This document shows, one piece after another, positions 49,533 through 57,782 of a DNA stretch of 64,000 nucleotides. Origin of the DNA: Nocardioides deserti (GTDB taxonomy: Bacteria; Actinomycetota; Actinomycetes; Propionibacteriales; Nocardioidaceae); assembly GCF_014266025.1 (NCBI RefSeq), contig NZ_JACMYC010000005.1, positions 186,001 through 250,000 on the forward strand, read 5' to 3'. Below the pieces are notes generated by a model. The model saw only the letters and a list, made by a program, of their open reading frames with translations. It did not search any database and was not told where the DNA came from. Every line of letters begins with the position of its first letter. Position 1 is the first letter of the stretch. A program made the position numbers and the translations under genes.

Positions 49533-50129
49533 ATGGCGGCCGTGAGCACGCGCACCGTCGCCATCCTGGCCTTCGACGACATGGAGGTCCTCGACTTCGC
49601 GGGCCCCTACGAGGTCTTCAACGTCGCCGGCGAGCTCGGCGAGGGCCGGCCGTTCGAGGTCGTCACCGTCGGCCTGACCGGCGAGCCCGCGATCGGCCGC
49701 GGCGGCTTCACCGTCCTGCCCGACCACCGGCTCGCCGACTGCCCGCCGGTCGACGTGCTCGTGGTCCCCGGCGGCGCCGGCACGCGGGCGCTCGTGGACC
49801 ACGAGGAGCTGCTCACCTTCCTGCGCGAGCGGTACGACGCCGTCGAGCTGCTCATGTCGGTGTGCACCGGTTCGATGCTGCTCGCGCGGGCGGGCCTGCT
49901 CGCGGGGCTGCCGGCGACCACCCACCACACGGCGTACGACGAGCTGGCCGCCCTCGACCCGAGCGTGGTCGTCGAGCGCGGCCCGCGGTTCGTCCACAGC
50001 GCCGAGCGTCTGTGGACGTCGGCCGGCGTCTCGGCCGGCGTCGACCTCGCGCTGGAGGTCGTCGAGCGGCTGGCCGGCTCGGCCGCCCGCGAGGTCACCG
50101 TGGCCGAGATGGAGTGGCTCTGGCCGTAG
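49533..50129 (+). CDS. DJ-1/PfpI-superfamily protein
   Basis: A 198-residue GATase1-like protein. The nucleophile elbow is MSVCTGSMLLARAGLL with the cysteine near 111, preceded by LVVPGGAGTRAL, and LEVVERLAGSAAREVT is present. This is the isonitrile-hydratase/AraC-N-terminal-like branch of the DJ-1 superfamily, but no helix-turn-helix follows. ATG 49533 or GTG 49542 are both possible starts, the GTG having the better-spaced AGGA. It is divergent from adnA and overlaps the convergent antiporter gene by 35 bp. Confidence 0.82.
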   Translation: MAAVSTRTVAILAFDDMEVLDFAGPYEVFNVAGELGEGRPFEVVTVGLTGEPAIGRGGFTVLPDHRLADCPPVDVLVVPGGAGTRALVDHEELLTFLRERYDAVELLMSVCTGSMLLARAGLLAGLPATTHHTAYDELAALDPSVVVERGPRFVHSAERLWTSAGVSAGVDLALEVVERLAGSAAREVTVAEMEWLWP

Positions 50130-51681
50130 CCGCCTCGGCGGCCGGGCCGGGCCGCCCGGGCAGCCCGGCGTACCACCCGGCGAGCCGGCCCTCGTGGCTC
50201 ACCTGCCGCAGCCGCTCCTCGATGTCGGCGACGTGGGTGCGGGCGGTGGCGACCAGCGCGTGGTCGCCGACGCGCAGCGCGGTCGCCGGCGTGGGCACGA
50301 AGAGCTGCCCCTCGCGCAGCAGCAGGGTGACGACGGCGCCCGGCGGCAGCCGCAGCTCGGCCACCTCCACGCCGGCGAGCCGGGACTCGGGCGCGACCGT
50401 GAACTGCAGCAGCGTCGCGTCGATCTCCTCCAGCGGCGCGGACTCGATGGCGACCGCGCGGGGGTTCTCCGCGGCGGCCGCGCCGGTGCGGCGCGCGACC
50501 CACGGCAGCGTCGGCCCCTGGACCAGCGTGAAGACGACGACGAGCAGGAAGACGACGTCGAAGATCCGCTCCGCCCCGGGCAGCCCGACGCTCATCGGGA
50601 TGGTGGCGAGCACGATCGGCACGGCGCCGCGCAGGCCGGCCCAGCTGATGAAGACCTGGTCGCGCCAGGGCACCCGGAACGGCAGCAGGCAGGTCAGCAC
50701 CGAGACCGGGCGCGCGACCAGCGTCAGCGACGCCCCCACGACGAGGGCCCACGGCAGCGCCTCGAGCAGGCGGCCCGGGCTCGCGAGCAGGCCGAGCAGG
50801 ACGAAGAGGCCGATCTGGGCGAGCCAGGCCATGCCCTCGACGAAGCCCTCGGTGGTGCTGCGGTGCGGCAGGTCGGCGTTGCCCAGCACCAGCCCGGCGA
50901 CGTAGATCGCCATGATCGGGCTCGCGCCGACCAGGCCGGAGACGGCGAAGGCGAGGAAGGCGATCGCGAGCGTCGCGAGCGGGTAGAGGCCGCTGGCCGG
51001 CAGCGCGCTGCGGCGCAGCAGCCACACCCCGGCCAGCGCGACCGCGGCGCCGGCGACGAGCCCGACGACGAGCTGGTAGCCGATCTGCCCGGCGATGCTC
51101 AGCGCCCCCGACCCCGCCCAGGCGTCGCTGGTGACCACCGTGACCAGCACGATCACCGGTGGGTCGTTGAACCCCGACTCCGCCTCGAGGAGCGACCGCA
51201 GCCGCCCTCGCACCGGCATCGCGCGCAGCACCGAGAAGACCGCGGCCGCGTCGGTCGAGGACGCGACGGCGCCCAGCACGATCGCGGTGCGCAGGTCGAC
51301 GTCGAGGACGAGCAGCACGAGCCCGGTCGTCACGGCCACGCTCACGAAGACGCCGGCCGTGGCGAGCACCGCCGCCATCGGCGCCACCGGCCGCACCGTC
51401 GCCCAGCGGGTCGTGAACCCGCCGTCGGCCAGGATCACCGCGAGCGCGAGGTTGCCGAGCACCTGGGTCAGCTCGGCGTCCTCGAACCGCAGCCCCAGCC
51501 CCGACTCCCCCAGCGCCAGGCCGATGCCGAGGTAGAGCAGCAGGCTCGGCAGCCCGGCCCGGGAGGCCAGCCGCACCGCCGCGGCGGCGGCGAGGACGAC
51601 GAGCGCGGCGACCAGCACGACGGTGTCCAGGTCGGCCGCCTCGAAGCGGCCGTCGAACCCCCCGAGGTCAGCCAGTCCCAC
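50095..51681 (-). CDS. CPA-type potassium/sodium-proton antiporter with TrkA-C domain
   Basis: A 528-residue antiporter of the NhaP2/CPA1 type. About twelve membrane helices span residues 12-410, with SSTDAAAVFSVLR and SGFNDPPVIVLVT as the ion-binding Asp-containing motifs. A cytoplasmic TrkA-C-like domain follows (about 440-500). It would exchange K+ or Na+ for H+. The GTG at 51681 overlaps the preceding small gene by 14 bp, so the two form an operon. In the other direction it overlaps the DJ-1-like gene end to end. Confidence 0.85.
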   Translation of the reverse strand: MGLADLGGFDGRFEAADLDTVVLVAALVVLAAAAAVRLASRAGLPSLLLYLGIGLALGESGLGLRFEDAELTQVLGNLALAVILADGGFTTRWATVRPVAPMAAVLATAGVFVSVAVTTGLVLLVLDVDLRTAIVLGAVASSTDAAAVFSVLRAMPVRGRLRSLLEAESGFNDPPVIVLVTVVTSDAWAGSGALSIAGQIGYQLVVGLVAGAAVALAGVWLLRRSALPASGLYPLATLAIAFLAFAVSGLVGASPIMAIYVAGLVLGNADLPHRSTTEGFVEGMAWLAQIGLFVLLGLLASPGRLLEALPWALVVGASLTLVARPVSVLTCLLPFRVPWRDQVFISWAGLRGAVPIVLATIPMSVGLPGAERIFDVVFLLVVVFTLVQGPTLPWVARRTGAAAAENPRAVAIESAPLEEIDATLLQFTVAPESRLAGVEVAELRLPPGAVVTLLLREGQLFVPTPATALRVGDHALVATARTHVADIEERLRQVSHEGRLAGWYAGLPGRPGPAAEAATARATPSRPR

Positions 51682-52150
51682 GCGCGTGCCCCCGCCCCAG
51701 CACGGCGTCCACCTCCACCAGCTCGACCTCCGCAGGCAGCGCGGAGGACAGGCCGTCGACCTCGTCGAACAGCAGGTCCGCGTCCCGCTCGGCGACGGCG
51801 GCGACCACGAGCCGCTCCGCACGCGCCTCGGCGACGGCGACCGGGTCGTCGTACGCCGTCCCCGGCGCGGGCGCGACCAGCTCGGTGCGCAGCTCGGCCA
51901 GGACCCGCACGTCGGCCCCGTCGCGCGTCGTCGCGTGCGTCAGCAGCGGCAGCACGACCTCGCCGGTCGGCCAGTCGCGCACCTCCTCCAGGCCCGGCAC
52001 GTGCGGCACGGGGCCGCAGTCGCCCACACGGACGACGCGTCCCCGGCGCAGCACGGCGACGCCGCGGCCGGCGCCGGCCCACGCGACCGACGCCCACGCC
52101 AGCAGGCCCACCACGGCCAGGGCGAGGACGAGGCCGACAGGGGTGGTCAC
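51668..52150 (-). CDS. Single-pass membrane protein with SPFH-like domain
   Basis: A 160-residue protein: one N-terminal transmembrane helix (5-27), then a beta-rich region GVAVLRRGRVVRVGDCGPVPHVPGLEEVRDWPTGEVVLPLLTHATTRDGADVRV and a helix with YDDPVAVAEARAERLVVAAVAERDAD, reminiscent of a shortened SPFH/Band 7 (slipin-like) module. The GTG at 52150 lies in a perfect inverted repeat (52145-52165). It is cotranscribed with the antiporter and divergent from the NarL-type two-component genes. Confidence 0.6.
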   Translation of the reverse strand: MTTPVGLVLALAVVGLLAWASVAWAGAGRGVAVLRRGRVVRVGDCGPVPHVPGLEEVRDWPTGEVVLPLLTHATTRDGADVRVLAELRTELVAPAPGTAYDDPVAVAEARAERLVVAAVAERDADLLFDEVDGLSSALPAEVELVEVDAVLGRGHARGTG

Positions 52151-52165
52151 GCTTCCAGCGTGACC
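52145..52165. promoter_or_regulatory. Perfect 9-bp inverted repeat between divergent operons
   Basis: GGTCACGCT-TCC-AGCGTGACC overlaps the start of the SPFH-like gene and lies 95 bp upstream of the kinase gene. It could be an operator for the neighbouring NarL-type regulator or another repressor. Confidence 0.45.
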
Positions 52166-52260
52166 GGTCCGCGGCGCGAACCGCATGGGTGCTGCCACCC
52201 ATCCTTGGCACCCGTCCTCGGCGGCCGGTCCCGGGCGGCTGGTTCTGGGAGGCTGGCCCC

Positions 52261-53217
52261 GTGCGCCGGCTCAGCCTCTACTCGAAGGTCGTCCTGACCA
52301 ACGGCGCGGTGTTCCTCGCCGGGACGCTGGCGCTCGCCCTCACTCCCGCCCGGGTCTCCGAGGACGTGCTGGCCTCCGAGGCGGTCGTGCTCGCCGTCGG
52401 GCTGACCGTGATGGTGGTCCTCAACGCCGTCCTCCTGCGCTCGACGCTCCGCCCGGTCGACCGGGTGATCCGCGAGATGGCGACCGTCGACCTCGTGCGG
52501 CCCGAGCGCCGCCTCGACCAGCCGCCCGCCGGGCCGGGCGCCGCGCTCGTCACCGGCTGGAACGCGCTCCTCGACCGGCTCGAGGCCGAGCGCGCCGCCG
52601 GCGCGGCGAAGGCGCTGGCGGCCCAGGAGGCCGAGCGGCACCGGATCGCCCAGGACCTCCACGACGAGGTCGGGCAGAGCCTCACCGTCGTCCTGCTCGG
52701 GCTGAAGCGCGCCGAGGACCGCGTGCCGCCCGAGCTGACCGAGGTCGCCGAGGACCTCGCGCTCGTGCGCGAGAGCGCCCGCGCCGGCCTCGACGACGTA
52801 CGCCGCGTGGCGCGCCGGCTGCGGCCCGGCGTCCTGGAGGACCTCGGCCTGCTGAGCGCGCTCGCCGCGCTGGCCAACGACTTCACCGCGCTCGGCCGCG
52901 GGCACCTGACCCGCACCACCAGCCCCGGTCTGCCGCCGCTGTCGCCGGAGGCCGAGCTGGTGGTCTACCGCGTCGCGCAGGAGGCGCTGACCAACGTCGC
53001 CCGGCACGCCGGCGCGACCGAGGTCGGGCTGTCGCTGACCCGCGTCGGCGATGCCGTGGCGCTGGAGGTCCGCGACGACGGCCACGGGCGGCCCTTCCCG
53101 ACGGCCGGGTCCGGGGTGCTCGGCATGCGCGAGCGGGCCGTGCTCGTCGGCGGGACGCTCACCATCGACAGCACGCCCGGCCAGGGCACGACCGTCCGGC
53201 TGGCGGTGCCGGTGTGA
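52261..53217 (+). CDS. NarL-type sensor histidine kinase
   Basis: A 318-residue kinase. Two membrane segments (about 8-28 and 38-58) with a very short external loop, a HAMP-like linker, then the HisKA_3 motif RIAQDLHDEVGQSL with His134. The ATPase has ALTNVARHAGATEV and DDGHGRP. GGGAGG precedes the GTG start. With only a minimal loop outside, it probably senses a membrane or internal signal. It overlaps its response-regulator gene by 4 bp. Confidence 0.88.
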   Translation: MRRLSLYSKVVLTNGAVFLAGTLALALTPARVSEDVLASEAVVLAVGLTVMVVLNAVLLRSTLRPVDRVIREMATVDLVRPERRLDQPPAGPGAALVTGWNALLDRLEAERAAGAAKALAAQEAERHRIAQDLHDEVGQSLTVVLLGLKRAEDRVPPELTEVAEDLALVRESARAGLDDVRRVARRLRPGVLEDLGLLSALAALANDFTALGRGHLTRTTSPGLPPLSPEAELVVYRVAQEALTNVARHAGATEVGLSLTRVGDAVALEVRDDGHGRPFPTAGSGVLGMRERAVLVGGTLTIDSTPGQGTTVRLAVPV

Positions 53218-53903
53218 GCGGCGCTGCCCGGACCACCCGGGCCACTCGGGCCACTCGGGCCACTCGGATCCTGCTCGCCGACGACCACACGCTGGTGCGC
53301 CGCGGCGTACGCCTCATCCTCGACGCCGAGCCCGACCTCGAGGTCGTCGCCGAGGCCGGCGACGGCGCCGAGGCGGTCGCGGCGCTGCGGGAGACCGAGG
53401 TCGACCTCGTGGTGCTCGACATCGCGATGCCGCGGATGACCGGCCTCCAGGCGGCCCGCGAGATCAGCCGTCGCCCGCACCCGCCCAAGATGCTGATGCT
53501 GTCGATGCACGACAACGAGCAGTACTTCTTCGAGGCGCTCAAGGCCGGCGCCAGCGGCTACGTCCTGAAGTCGGTCGCCGACGAGGACCTCGTCGGCGCG
53601 TGCCGGGCCGCGGTGCGCGGCGAGGCGTTCGTCTACCCCGGCGCGATGGGCACGCTGGTGCGCGACTACCTGGAGCGGCTGCGGCGCGGCGAGCGCGTGC
53701 CCGAGACCGTGCTCACCGCCCGCGAGGACCAGGTGCTCAAGCTCGTCGCCGAGGGCGCCTCCACCCGCGAGATCGCACGCCTGCTGACGATCAGCCCCAA
53801 GACCGTCGAGCGGCACCGCGCGAACATCCTCGCCAAGCTCGGCATGAACGACCGCACCCAGCTCACCCGCTACGCCATCCGCGCCGGGCTCGTCGAGCCG
53901 TGA
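53214..53903 (+). CDS. NarL/LuxR-family response regulator
   Basis: A 229-residue regulator. The phospho-acceptor Asp69 lies in VVLDIAMPRM, the receiver helix has LKSVADEDLV, and a LuxR helix-turn-helix spans about 165-222 (LTAREDQVLKLVAEG..SPKTVERHRANILAKL). The GTG at 53214 overlaps the kinase stop. An unusual N-terminal (TRA) repeat, from a 9-bp DNA tandem at 53232-53267, precedes the receiver domain. A 66-bp palindrome follows its stop. Confidence 0.9.
   Translation: MSGAARTTRATRATRATRILLADDHTLVRRGVRLILDAEPDLEVVAEAGDGAEAVAALRETEVDLVVLDIAMPRMTGLQAAREISRRPHPPKMLMLSMHDNEQYFFEALKAGASGYVLKSVADEDLVGACRAAVRGEAFVYPGAMGTLVRDYLERLRRGERVPETVLTAREDQVLKLVAEGASTREIARLLTISPKTVERHRANILAKLGMNDRTQLTRYAIRAGLVEP
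53232..53267. repeat. 9-bp tandem repeat at the 5' end of the response-regulator gene
   Basis: GCCACTCGG occurs three times exactly (53241-53267), preceded by a variant ACCACCCGG. It is in frame and encodes T-R-A repeats. Confidence 0.8.
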
Positions 53904-53928
53904 TCCCGGCTGGGGGCGGCCGGCCGTC

Positions 53929-53994
53929 GGGGTAGTAACGGTCACGAACGTCCGTCCGGGACTCCTGACGGACGTTTCCGTCCGTTACTACCCC
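53929..53994. repeat. 66-bp intergenic palindrome, family 4
   Basis: The 13-bp arms GGGGTAGTAACGG / CCGTTACTACCCC are perfect, and a second perfect pair AACGTCCGTC / GACGGACGTT lies inside. It sits between the convergent response-regulator and SDR genes. Only one copy is in the window. It shares the outer TAACG/CGTTA with family 1. Confidence 0.85.
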
Positions 53995-54003
53995 GGGCTC
54001 CGG

Positions 54004-54792
54004 TCAGCGGCCGCCGCCCACCCGCAGCGTCGTGCCGGTGACGTACGACGCCTCGTCGGACATCAACCAGCCGACCGCGTCCGCGACCTCCCGCGGGTCG
54101 CCGGCCCGGCCGAGCGGCACGGTCGGGCCGACCCGGGCGAGCCGTCCGGGCTCACCGGCGTCGGCGTGGATGGTGGTGTCGACGATCCCGGGCGCCACGG
54201 CGACGACCCGCACCCCGTCGCGGGCCACCTCCTGCGCCAGCCCGAGGGTCATCGCGTCGACGCCGGCCTTCGCGGCGGCGTACTGGACGTACTCCCCCGG
54301 CGACCCGGTCGTCGCCGCCACCGAGGAGATCGTCACGAGCACCCCGCCGGAGCCGCCCCGGCTGGTCGACAGCGCGCGGACGGCCGCGCGGGCGACGTAC
54401 AGCGCGGAGGTGAGGTTGAGCTCGACGGTCCGCGCGACCACCTCGACCGGGGTGTCGGCGAGCGGACCGACGTGCAGGGTGGCGCCGGCGTTCGACACCA
54501 CGCCGGTCAGCGGACCGGCCGCCGCGAACAGCCGCTCGACCTCGCCCGGGTCGACCACGTCGGCGCGCACCAGGTCGCACGCGGCGCCGAGCCCCTCGAC
54601 CTCGGCGCGGGTGCGGGTCGCGGCCTCCTCGTCGGACCGGTAGGCCAGCACCAGGTCGTGCCCGTCGCGCGCCAGCCGCCGCGCGACCGCCGCGCCGATG
54701 CCGCGCGTGCCGCCCGTGACCAGGGTGCGGGGCCGGTCGGCCCGGGTGTCGTCCACGTCGTCCACGTCGTCCACGTCGTCCACGAGCAGCAT
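54004..54792 (-). CDS. Short-chain dehydrogenase (FabG-like)
   Basis: A 262-residue SDR. TGGTRGIG (about 26-33), SNAG, catalytic Ser in TISSVAATT, YVQYAAAKAG with Tyr and Lys, and the C-terminal SYVTGTTLRVGGGR of 3-oxoacyl-ACP-reductase-like enzymes. The first 15 residues are (VDD) repeats from four exact 9-bp units, so the true start may lie after them. It is monocistronic and convergent with the NarL pair; the substrate is unassigned. Confidence 0.85.
   Translation of the reverse strand: MLLVDDVDDVDDVDDTRADRPRTLVTGGTRGIGAAVARRLARDGHDLVLAYRSDEEAATRTRAEVEGLGAACDLVRADVVDPGEVERLFAAAGPLTGVVSNAGATLHVGPLADTPVEVVARTVELNLTSALYVARAAVRALSTSRGGSGGVLVTISSVAATTGSPGEYVQYAAAKAGVDAMTLGLAQEVARDGVRVVAVAPGIVDTTIHADAGEPGRLARVGPTVPLGRAGDPREVADAVGWLMSDEASYVTGTTLRVGGGR
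54748..54783. repeat. 9-bp tandem repeat at the SDR N-terminus
   Basis: GTCGTCCAC occurs exactly four times in tandem, in frame with the SDR gene as VDD repeats. The perfect copies suggest recent slippage. Confidence 0.8.
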
Positions 54793-54849
54793 CCTCGCGC
54801 GCCGGACGCCGCTGCGGAACTCCCGTGTCGCGCCGGTCGTTGACCGGTC

Positions 54850-55143
54850 ATGACGACCGCGGGCGAGGTGTACGTCGTGGCCCTCGAGGCCCACGAGCGG
54901 CGTCGGCTGCGTCGTGCCGTGGTGTCGGCCTGGGCGCTGGCGAGCGCCGCGACGCTCGGATACCTCGACGGCCCCTCGGTGGGCCAGTGCGTCGTGCGCC
55001 GCCGCTCGGACGGCACCAAGGCGTTCCGGGTCGAGGCCGGGGCCGCCGAGGAGGCCGCGCTCACCCTGCAGGCGCTCGAGGAGCAGCTCGCCGGGTGCCC
55101 GGTCGAGGAGTTCGAGGAGCGCTGGGGCATCGCCGGGCCGTGA
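54850..55143 (+). CDS. Small protein of unknown function
   Basis: A 97-residue protein, mostly alpha/beta with GQCVVRRRSDGTKAFRVEAGAAEEAALTLQALEEQL. There is no membrane segment, signal peptide or recognised motif; it ends EEFEERWGIAGP. Its start codon ATG at 54850 comes 57 bp from the divergent SDR start. The coding frame has the strong third-position GC of real genes here. It is followed by the repeat-rich convergent junction at 55146-55240. Confidence 0.55.
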   Translation: MTTAGEVYVVALEAHERRRLRRAVVSAWALASAATLGYLDGPSVGQCVVRRRSDGTKAFRVEAGAAEEAALTLQALEEQLAGCPVEEFEERWGIAGP

Positions 55144-55145
55144 GG

Positions 55146-55240
55146 TCCGTCGGGGCCCCGATGAACCTGTCGGGTACCCGATGAAGTTCCATCGGGGCAC
55201 CGTCAAGTCCATCGGCCACCCGATGAACCTGACGGCCCGC
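55146..55240. repeat. Degenerate 20-23-bp tandem units in a convergent junction
   Basis: Four units beginning CGATGAA (or GTCAAG) and ending with CGG..CC follow one another. Two share CCCGATGAACCTG exactly. One unit folds as CCCGATG..CATCGGG and the ends carry CCGTC / GACGG. It fills the gap between the small gene and the metallophosphatase gene. Confidence 0.65.
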
Positions 55241-55266
55241 CGCAGCGATCCCGCCCGGCAGCCCGA

Positions 55267-56817
55267 TCAGCCGATCGGCCGCAGCACCCCGCTGGACTCG
55301 CGCAGGCCGTCGGCGTCGAGGGTCATCGTGCCGATGGTGAACGGTTCGGGGCGCACGCGCACCACCTTCGGGATGCCGCTCGGCCGCGTCTGCCACAGCC
55401 GCGACCCGTCGGGGGCGTCGGCCCAGGTGACGTCGAAGTCGCGCAGCTGCAGCTCGAGCCGGTCGGCGTGGACGTCGGCGCGGAGGTAGTTGGTCAGGCC
55501 GTACTGGAACATCCCGCCGTGCGTCACCTGCACCACCCCGTCGCGGGTGGCGGCGGAGACGTCGTGGACCTCGCCGGCGAGGTAGAGGTCGACGCCGTAC
55601 TCACGGAACGTCCGCCACAGCGCCGACCGGTGCCCGCCCTCCACCGTCAGGCCGCTCGAGCCGCGGGACCGCGGCACCGCGAGGACGGGCGCGTGGCCCT
55701 GGACGACGACCCACGGGACGCCGTCGCGCCGGGCGCGCTCGAGGACGCCGCGCAGCCAGGCCAGCTGGGCCCGGTCGACCTGGACCCGCGCCCGGCGGGT
55801 GGTGATGTCGAGGACGTCGAGCGTGACCAGCTGGAGCTCGGGCACCGGCCGGACGGCGTACGCGAGCATCTCGTGCCGCGAACCGCGCGGGCGGTCCTTC
55901 CACCGCGGCGAGCCGTCGGGCCGCCGGGCGAACCACCGCGCCCACGCCTGCTCGAACGCCGGCACCAGCGCGCGGTCGCGCTTGCGCCACGGGTTGTCGC
56001 CGAGCTCGTGGTCGCCGATGGCGGGCAGCACGGACAGCCCTCGGGAGCGGAACCGCTGCAACCACTGCGGGTAGTACGTCGCCGCCGCCCGCCGGATCGC
56101 CTGCTTGCGCTCGCGGTGCGTGGCGACCGGGCCGAAGACCCGCGCGCCGGTCTTGTCGGTCTGCCAGTGCCCCTCGACCAGGTCGCCGGCGACCAGCACC
56201 GACCCCGGCCGCTCCGCCTCGAACGCGTCGAGGACGCGGTCAAGCGCCGTGCGGTAGGCCTCGTTGGTGGAGTTCTCCGACCGGCTCGGGCTCCACGAGG
56301 TGGGCCCGCGGCGCAGGTCGCCGACGTCGGCGTTGAGGAAGTCCGGGCTGGAGAGGAAGCGGTACGCCGCCCGCTCGGTGCGGCCGCCGAGCGAGGACAG
56401 CCCCGTCGTCACCGCGCCGGCCCGCCCCGCCGTCGCCTCGACCGCGACCTGCTCGCCGGAGGCGGCCGTCACGACCAGCGGGACGCTCAGCCGGAGGTCG
56501 CGCGGCTGGACCAGGCAGCGCAGCCCGTCGCCGTCGGCGCTGATGCTCGAGCGCTCGTGGATGACCGAGCTGGGCGTGCAGCCCGCCGGCAGCGACGTGA
56601 ACCGCGCACCCCTCGCGCTCAGCTCCACGACCGCGGTGTCGGACCCGCCGTCGACCTCCAGCACGGCGGCCACCGGGTCACCGACCCGGACCGACGGCGC
56701 TGCTTCCGCCCACTGGATGCCGACCGAGGCCGGGTCGGCGTGGCTCGGCCCGCCGACCGCGAGGGTCGACGAGGCGACCAGGGCGAGGGCGGCAGCGAGC
56801 AGGCGGCGGCGACGCAC
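55267..56817 (-). CDS. Secreted metallophosphoesterase-like protein
   Basis: A 516-residue exported protein. A signal peptide of about 28 residues (RRRRLLAAALALVASSTLA) follows the GTG at 56817, which has GGAGG just upstream; a longer ATG at 56865 is possible. A beta-rich N-terminal domain of about 110 residues precedes the calcineurin-like fold, with VAGDLVEGHW, IGDHELGDNPW, VQGHAPV and YLAGEVHDVS supplying the metal ligands. The usual first DxH motif is not obvious, so activity is uncertain. It may hydrolyse phosphoesters outside the cell. Confidence 0.8.
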   Translation of the reverse strand: MRRRRLLAAALALVASSTLAVGGPSHADPASVGIQWAEAAPSVRVGDPVAAVLEVDGGSDTAVVELSARGARFTSLPAGCTPSSVIHERSSISADGDGLRCLVQPRDLRLSVPLVVTAASGEQVAVEATAGRAGAVTTGLSSLGGRTERAAYRFLSSPDFLNADVGDLRRGPTSWSPSRSENSTNEAYRTALDRVLDAFEAERPGSVLVAGDLVEGHWQTDKTGARVFGPVATHRERKQAIRRAAATYYPQWLQRFRSRGLSVLPAIGDHELGDNPWRKRDRALVPAFEQAWARWFARRPDGSPRWKDRPRGSRHEMLAYAVRPVPELQLVTLDVLDITTRRARVQVDRAQLAWLRGVLERARRDGVPWVVVQGHAPVLAVPRSRGSSGLTVEGGHRSALWRTFREYGVDLYLAGEVHDVSAATRDGVVQVTHGGMFQYGLTNYLRADVHADRLELQLRDFDVTWADAPDGSRLWQTRPSGIPKVVRVRPEPFTIGTMTLDADGLRESSGVLRPIG

Positions 56818-56971
56818 AGGACCTCCAGGAAGCACGGACGAGGGGGCTCCCGGCGGGTCCCGCACCGGGGCCCGTCGCCGCTGAGCGGCACCATCCTGGC
56901 CCAGGGACCGCTCTCACCGGGGCGGAACGGACCGACGTGACCGATTCCACGCCTGCGTCCGGTGGAGCGGG

Positions 56972-57667
56972 TCAGGCGTCGGCGGGACGCTCGTTGTAGC
57001 CCTCGGCGACCTCCTGGCCGCTCAGCCGCTGGACGGCGGCCATCACCTCGTCGGTGAGGAGCCGCCGCGCGCGCCCGAGGGGTACGCCGTCGTACCGCCC
57101 GCGCGGGTCGATCGGCTCGCCGAACGCCACGTCCACGTGGGCCAGCCGGGGCAGGCGGGCGCCGACCGGCTGCAGGCGCTCGGTGCCGCGCAGCCCCACC
57201 GGCACGACCGGGGCGCCGGCGGTCAGCGCGAGGTGGGCGACGCCGGTGCGGCCCCGGTGGAGCCGGCCGTCGCGGGAGCGTGTGCCCTCGGGGTAGATCC
57301 CGAACGCCTCGCCCCGGGCCAGGACGTCCAGCGCGGTGTCGAGGCTGGCCATCGCGGCGCGGGTGTCGTCCCGGTCGACCGGCAGCATCCCGAGCCCCTC
57401 GAACCACGCACGCTGCAACCGACCGCGCACGCCCGTGCCGGTGAAGTAGTCGGACTTCGCGAGGAAGACCACCTTCCGCGGCACGACGACCGGGATCACG
57501 ACCGAGTCGGCGAAGCTGAGGTGGTTGCTGGCGAGGATCACCGGCCCGGTCGGCGGCACGTGGTGCAGCCCCGTGACGGTCGGCCGCCACACGGCGCGTG
57601 CCAGGGGCGGCACGACCGAGGCGAGGACGCCGTACACCGACGGTGCGCTGGGCATGTCCGCCAGCAT
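56972..57667 (-). CDS. 1-acylglycerol-3-phosphate acyltransferase (PlsC-type)
   Basis: A 231-residue acyltransferase. Motif HX4D as NHLSFAD (His49, Asp54), the PEGTRSRDG block near 130 and GAPVVPVGLRGTE are the LPLAT blocks I, III and IV. It would acylate lysophosphatidate or a related lipid. I use ATG 57667; the frame is open further upstream but overlaps the promoter of the divergent membrane-protein gene. One weak hydrophobic helix at the N-terminus suggests membrane association. Confidence 0.85.
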   Translation of the reverse strand: MLADMPSAPSVYGVLASVVPPLARAVWRPTVTGLHHVPPTGPVILASNHLSFADSVVIPVVVPRKVVFLAKSDYFTGTGVRGRLQRAWFEGLGMLPVDRDDTRAAMASLDTALDVLARGEAFGIYPEGTRSRDGRLHRGRTGVAHLALTAGAPVVPVGLRGTERLQPVGARLPRLAHVDVAFGEPIDPRGRYDGVPLGRARRLLTDEVMAAVQRLSGQEVAEGYNERPADA

Positions 57668-57782
57668 GCTGGTTACCCACGGGTCCGCCGTATCGGCGCC
57701 GGGCGGCTGAGCACGGGTACTCAGCCGGGTTGAGCCGTCGCCCCGATCCGCCGACACCACCTGTCGCGGTGCGATGGTCAGC

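Noticed and set aside
46301..50905. A 1534-codon plus-strand frame opposite adnA
   Set aside because: It is antisense to the clearly recognised AdnA helicase-nuclease and has no domain; it is a GC-bias artefact.
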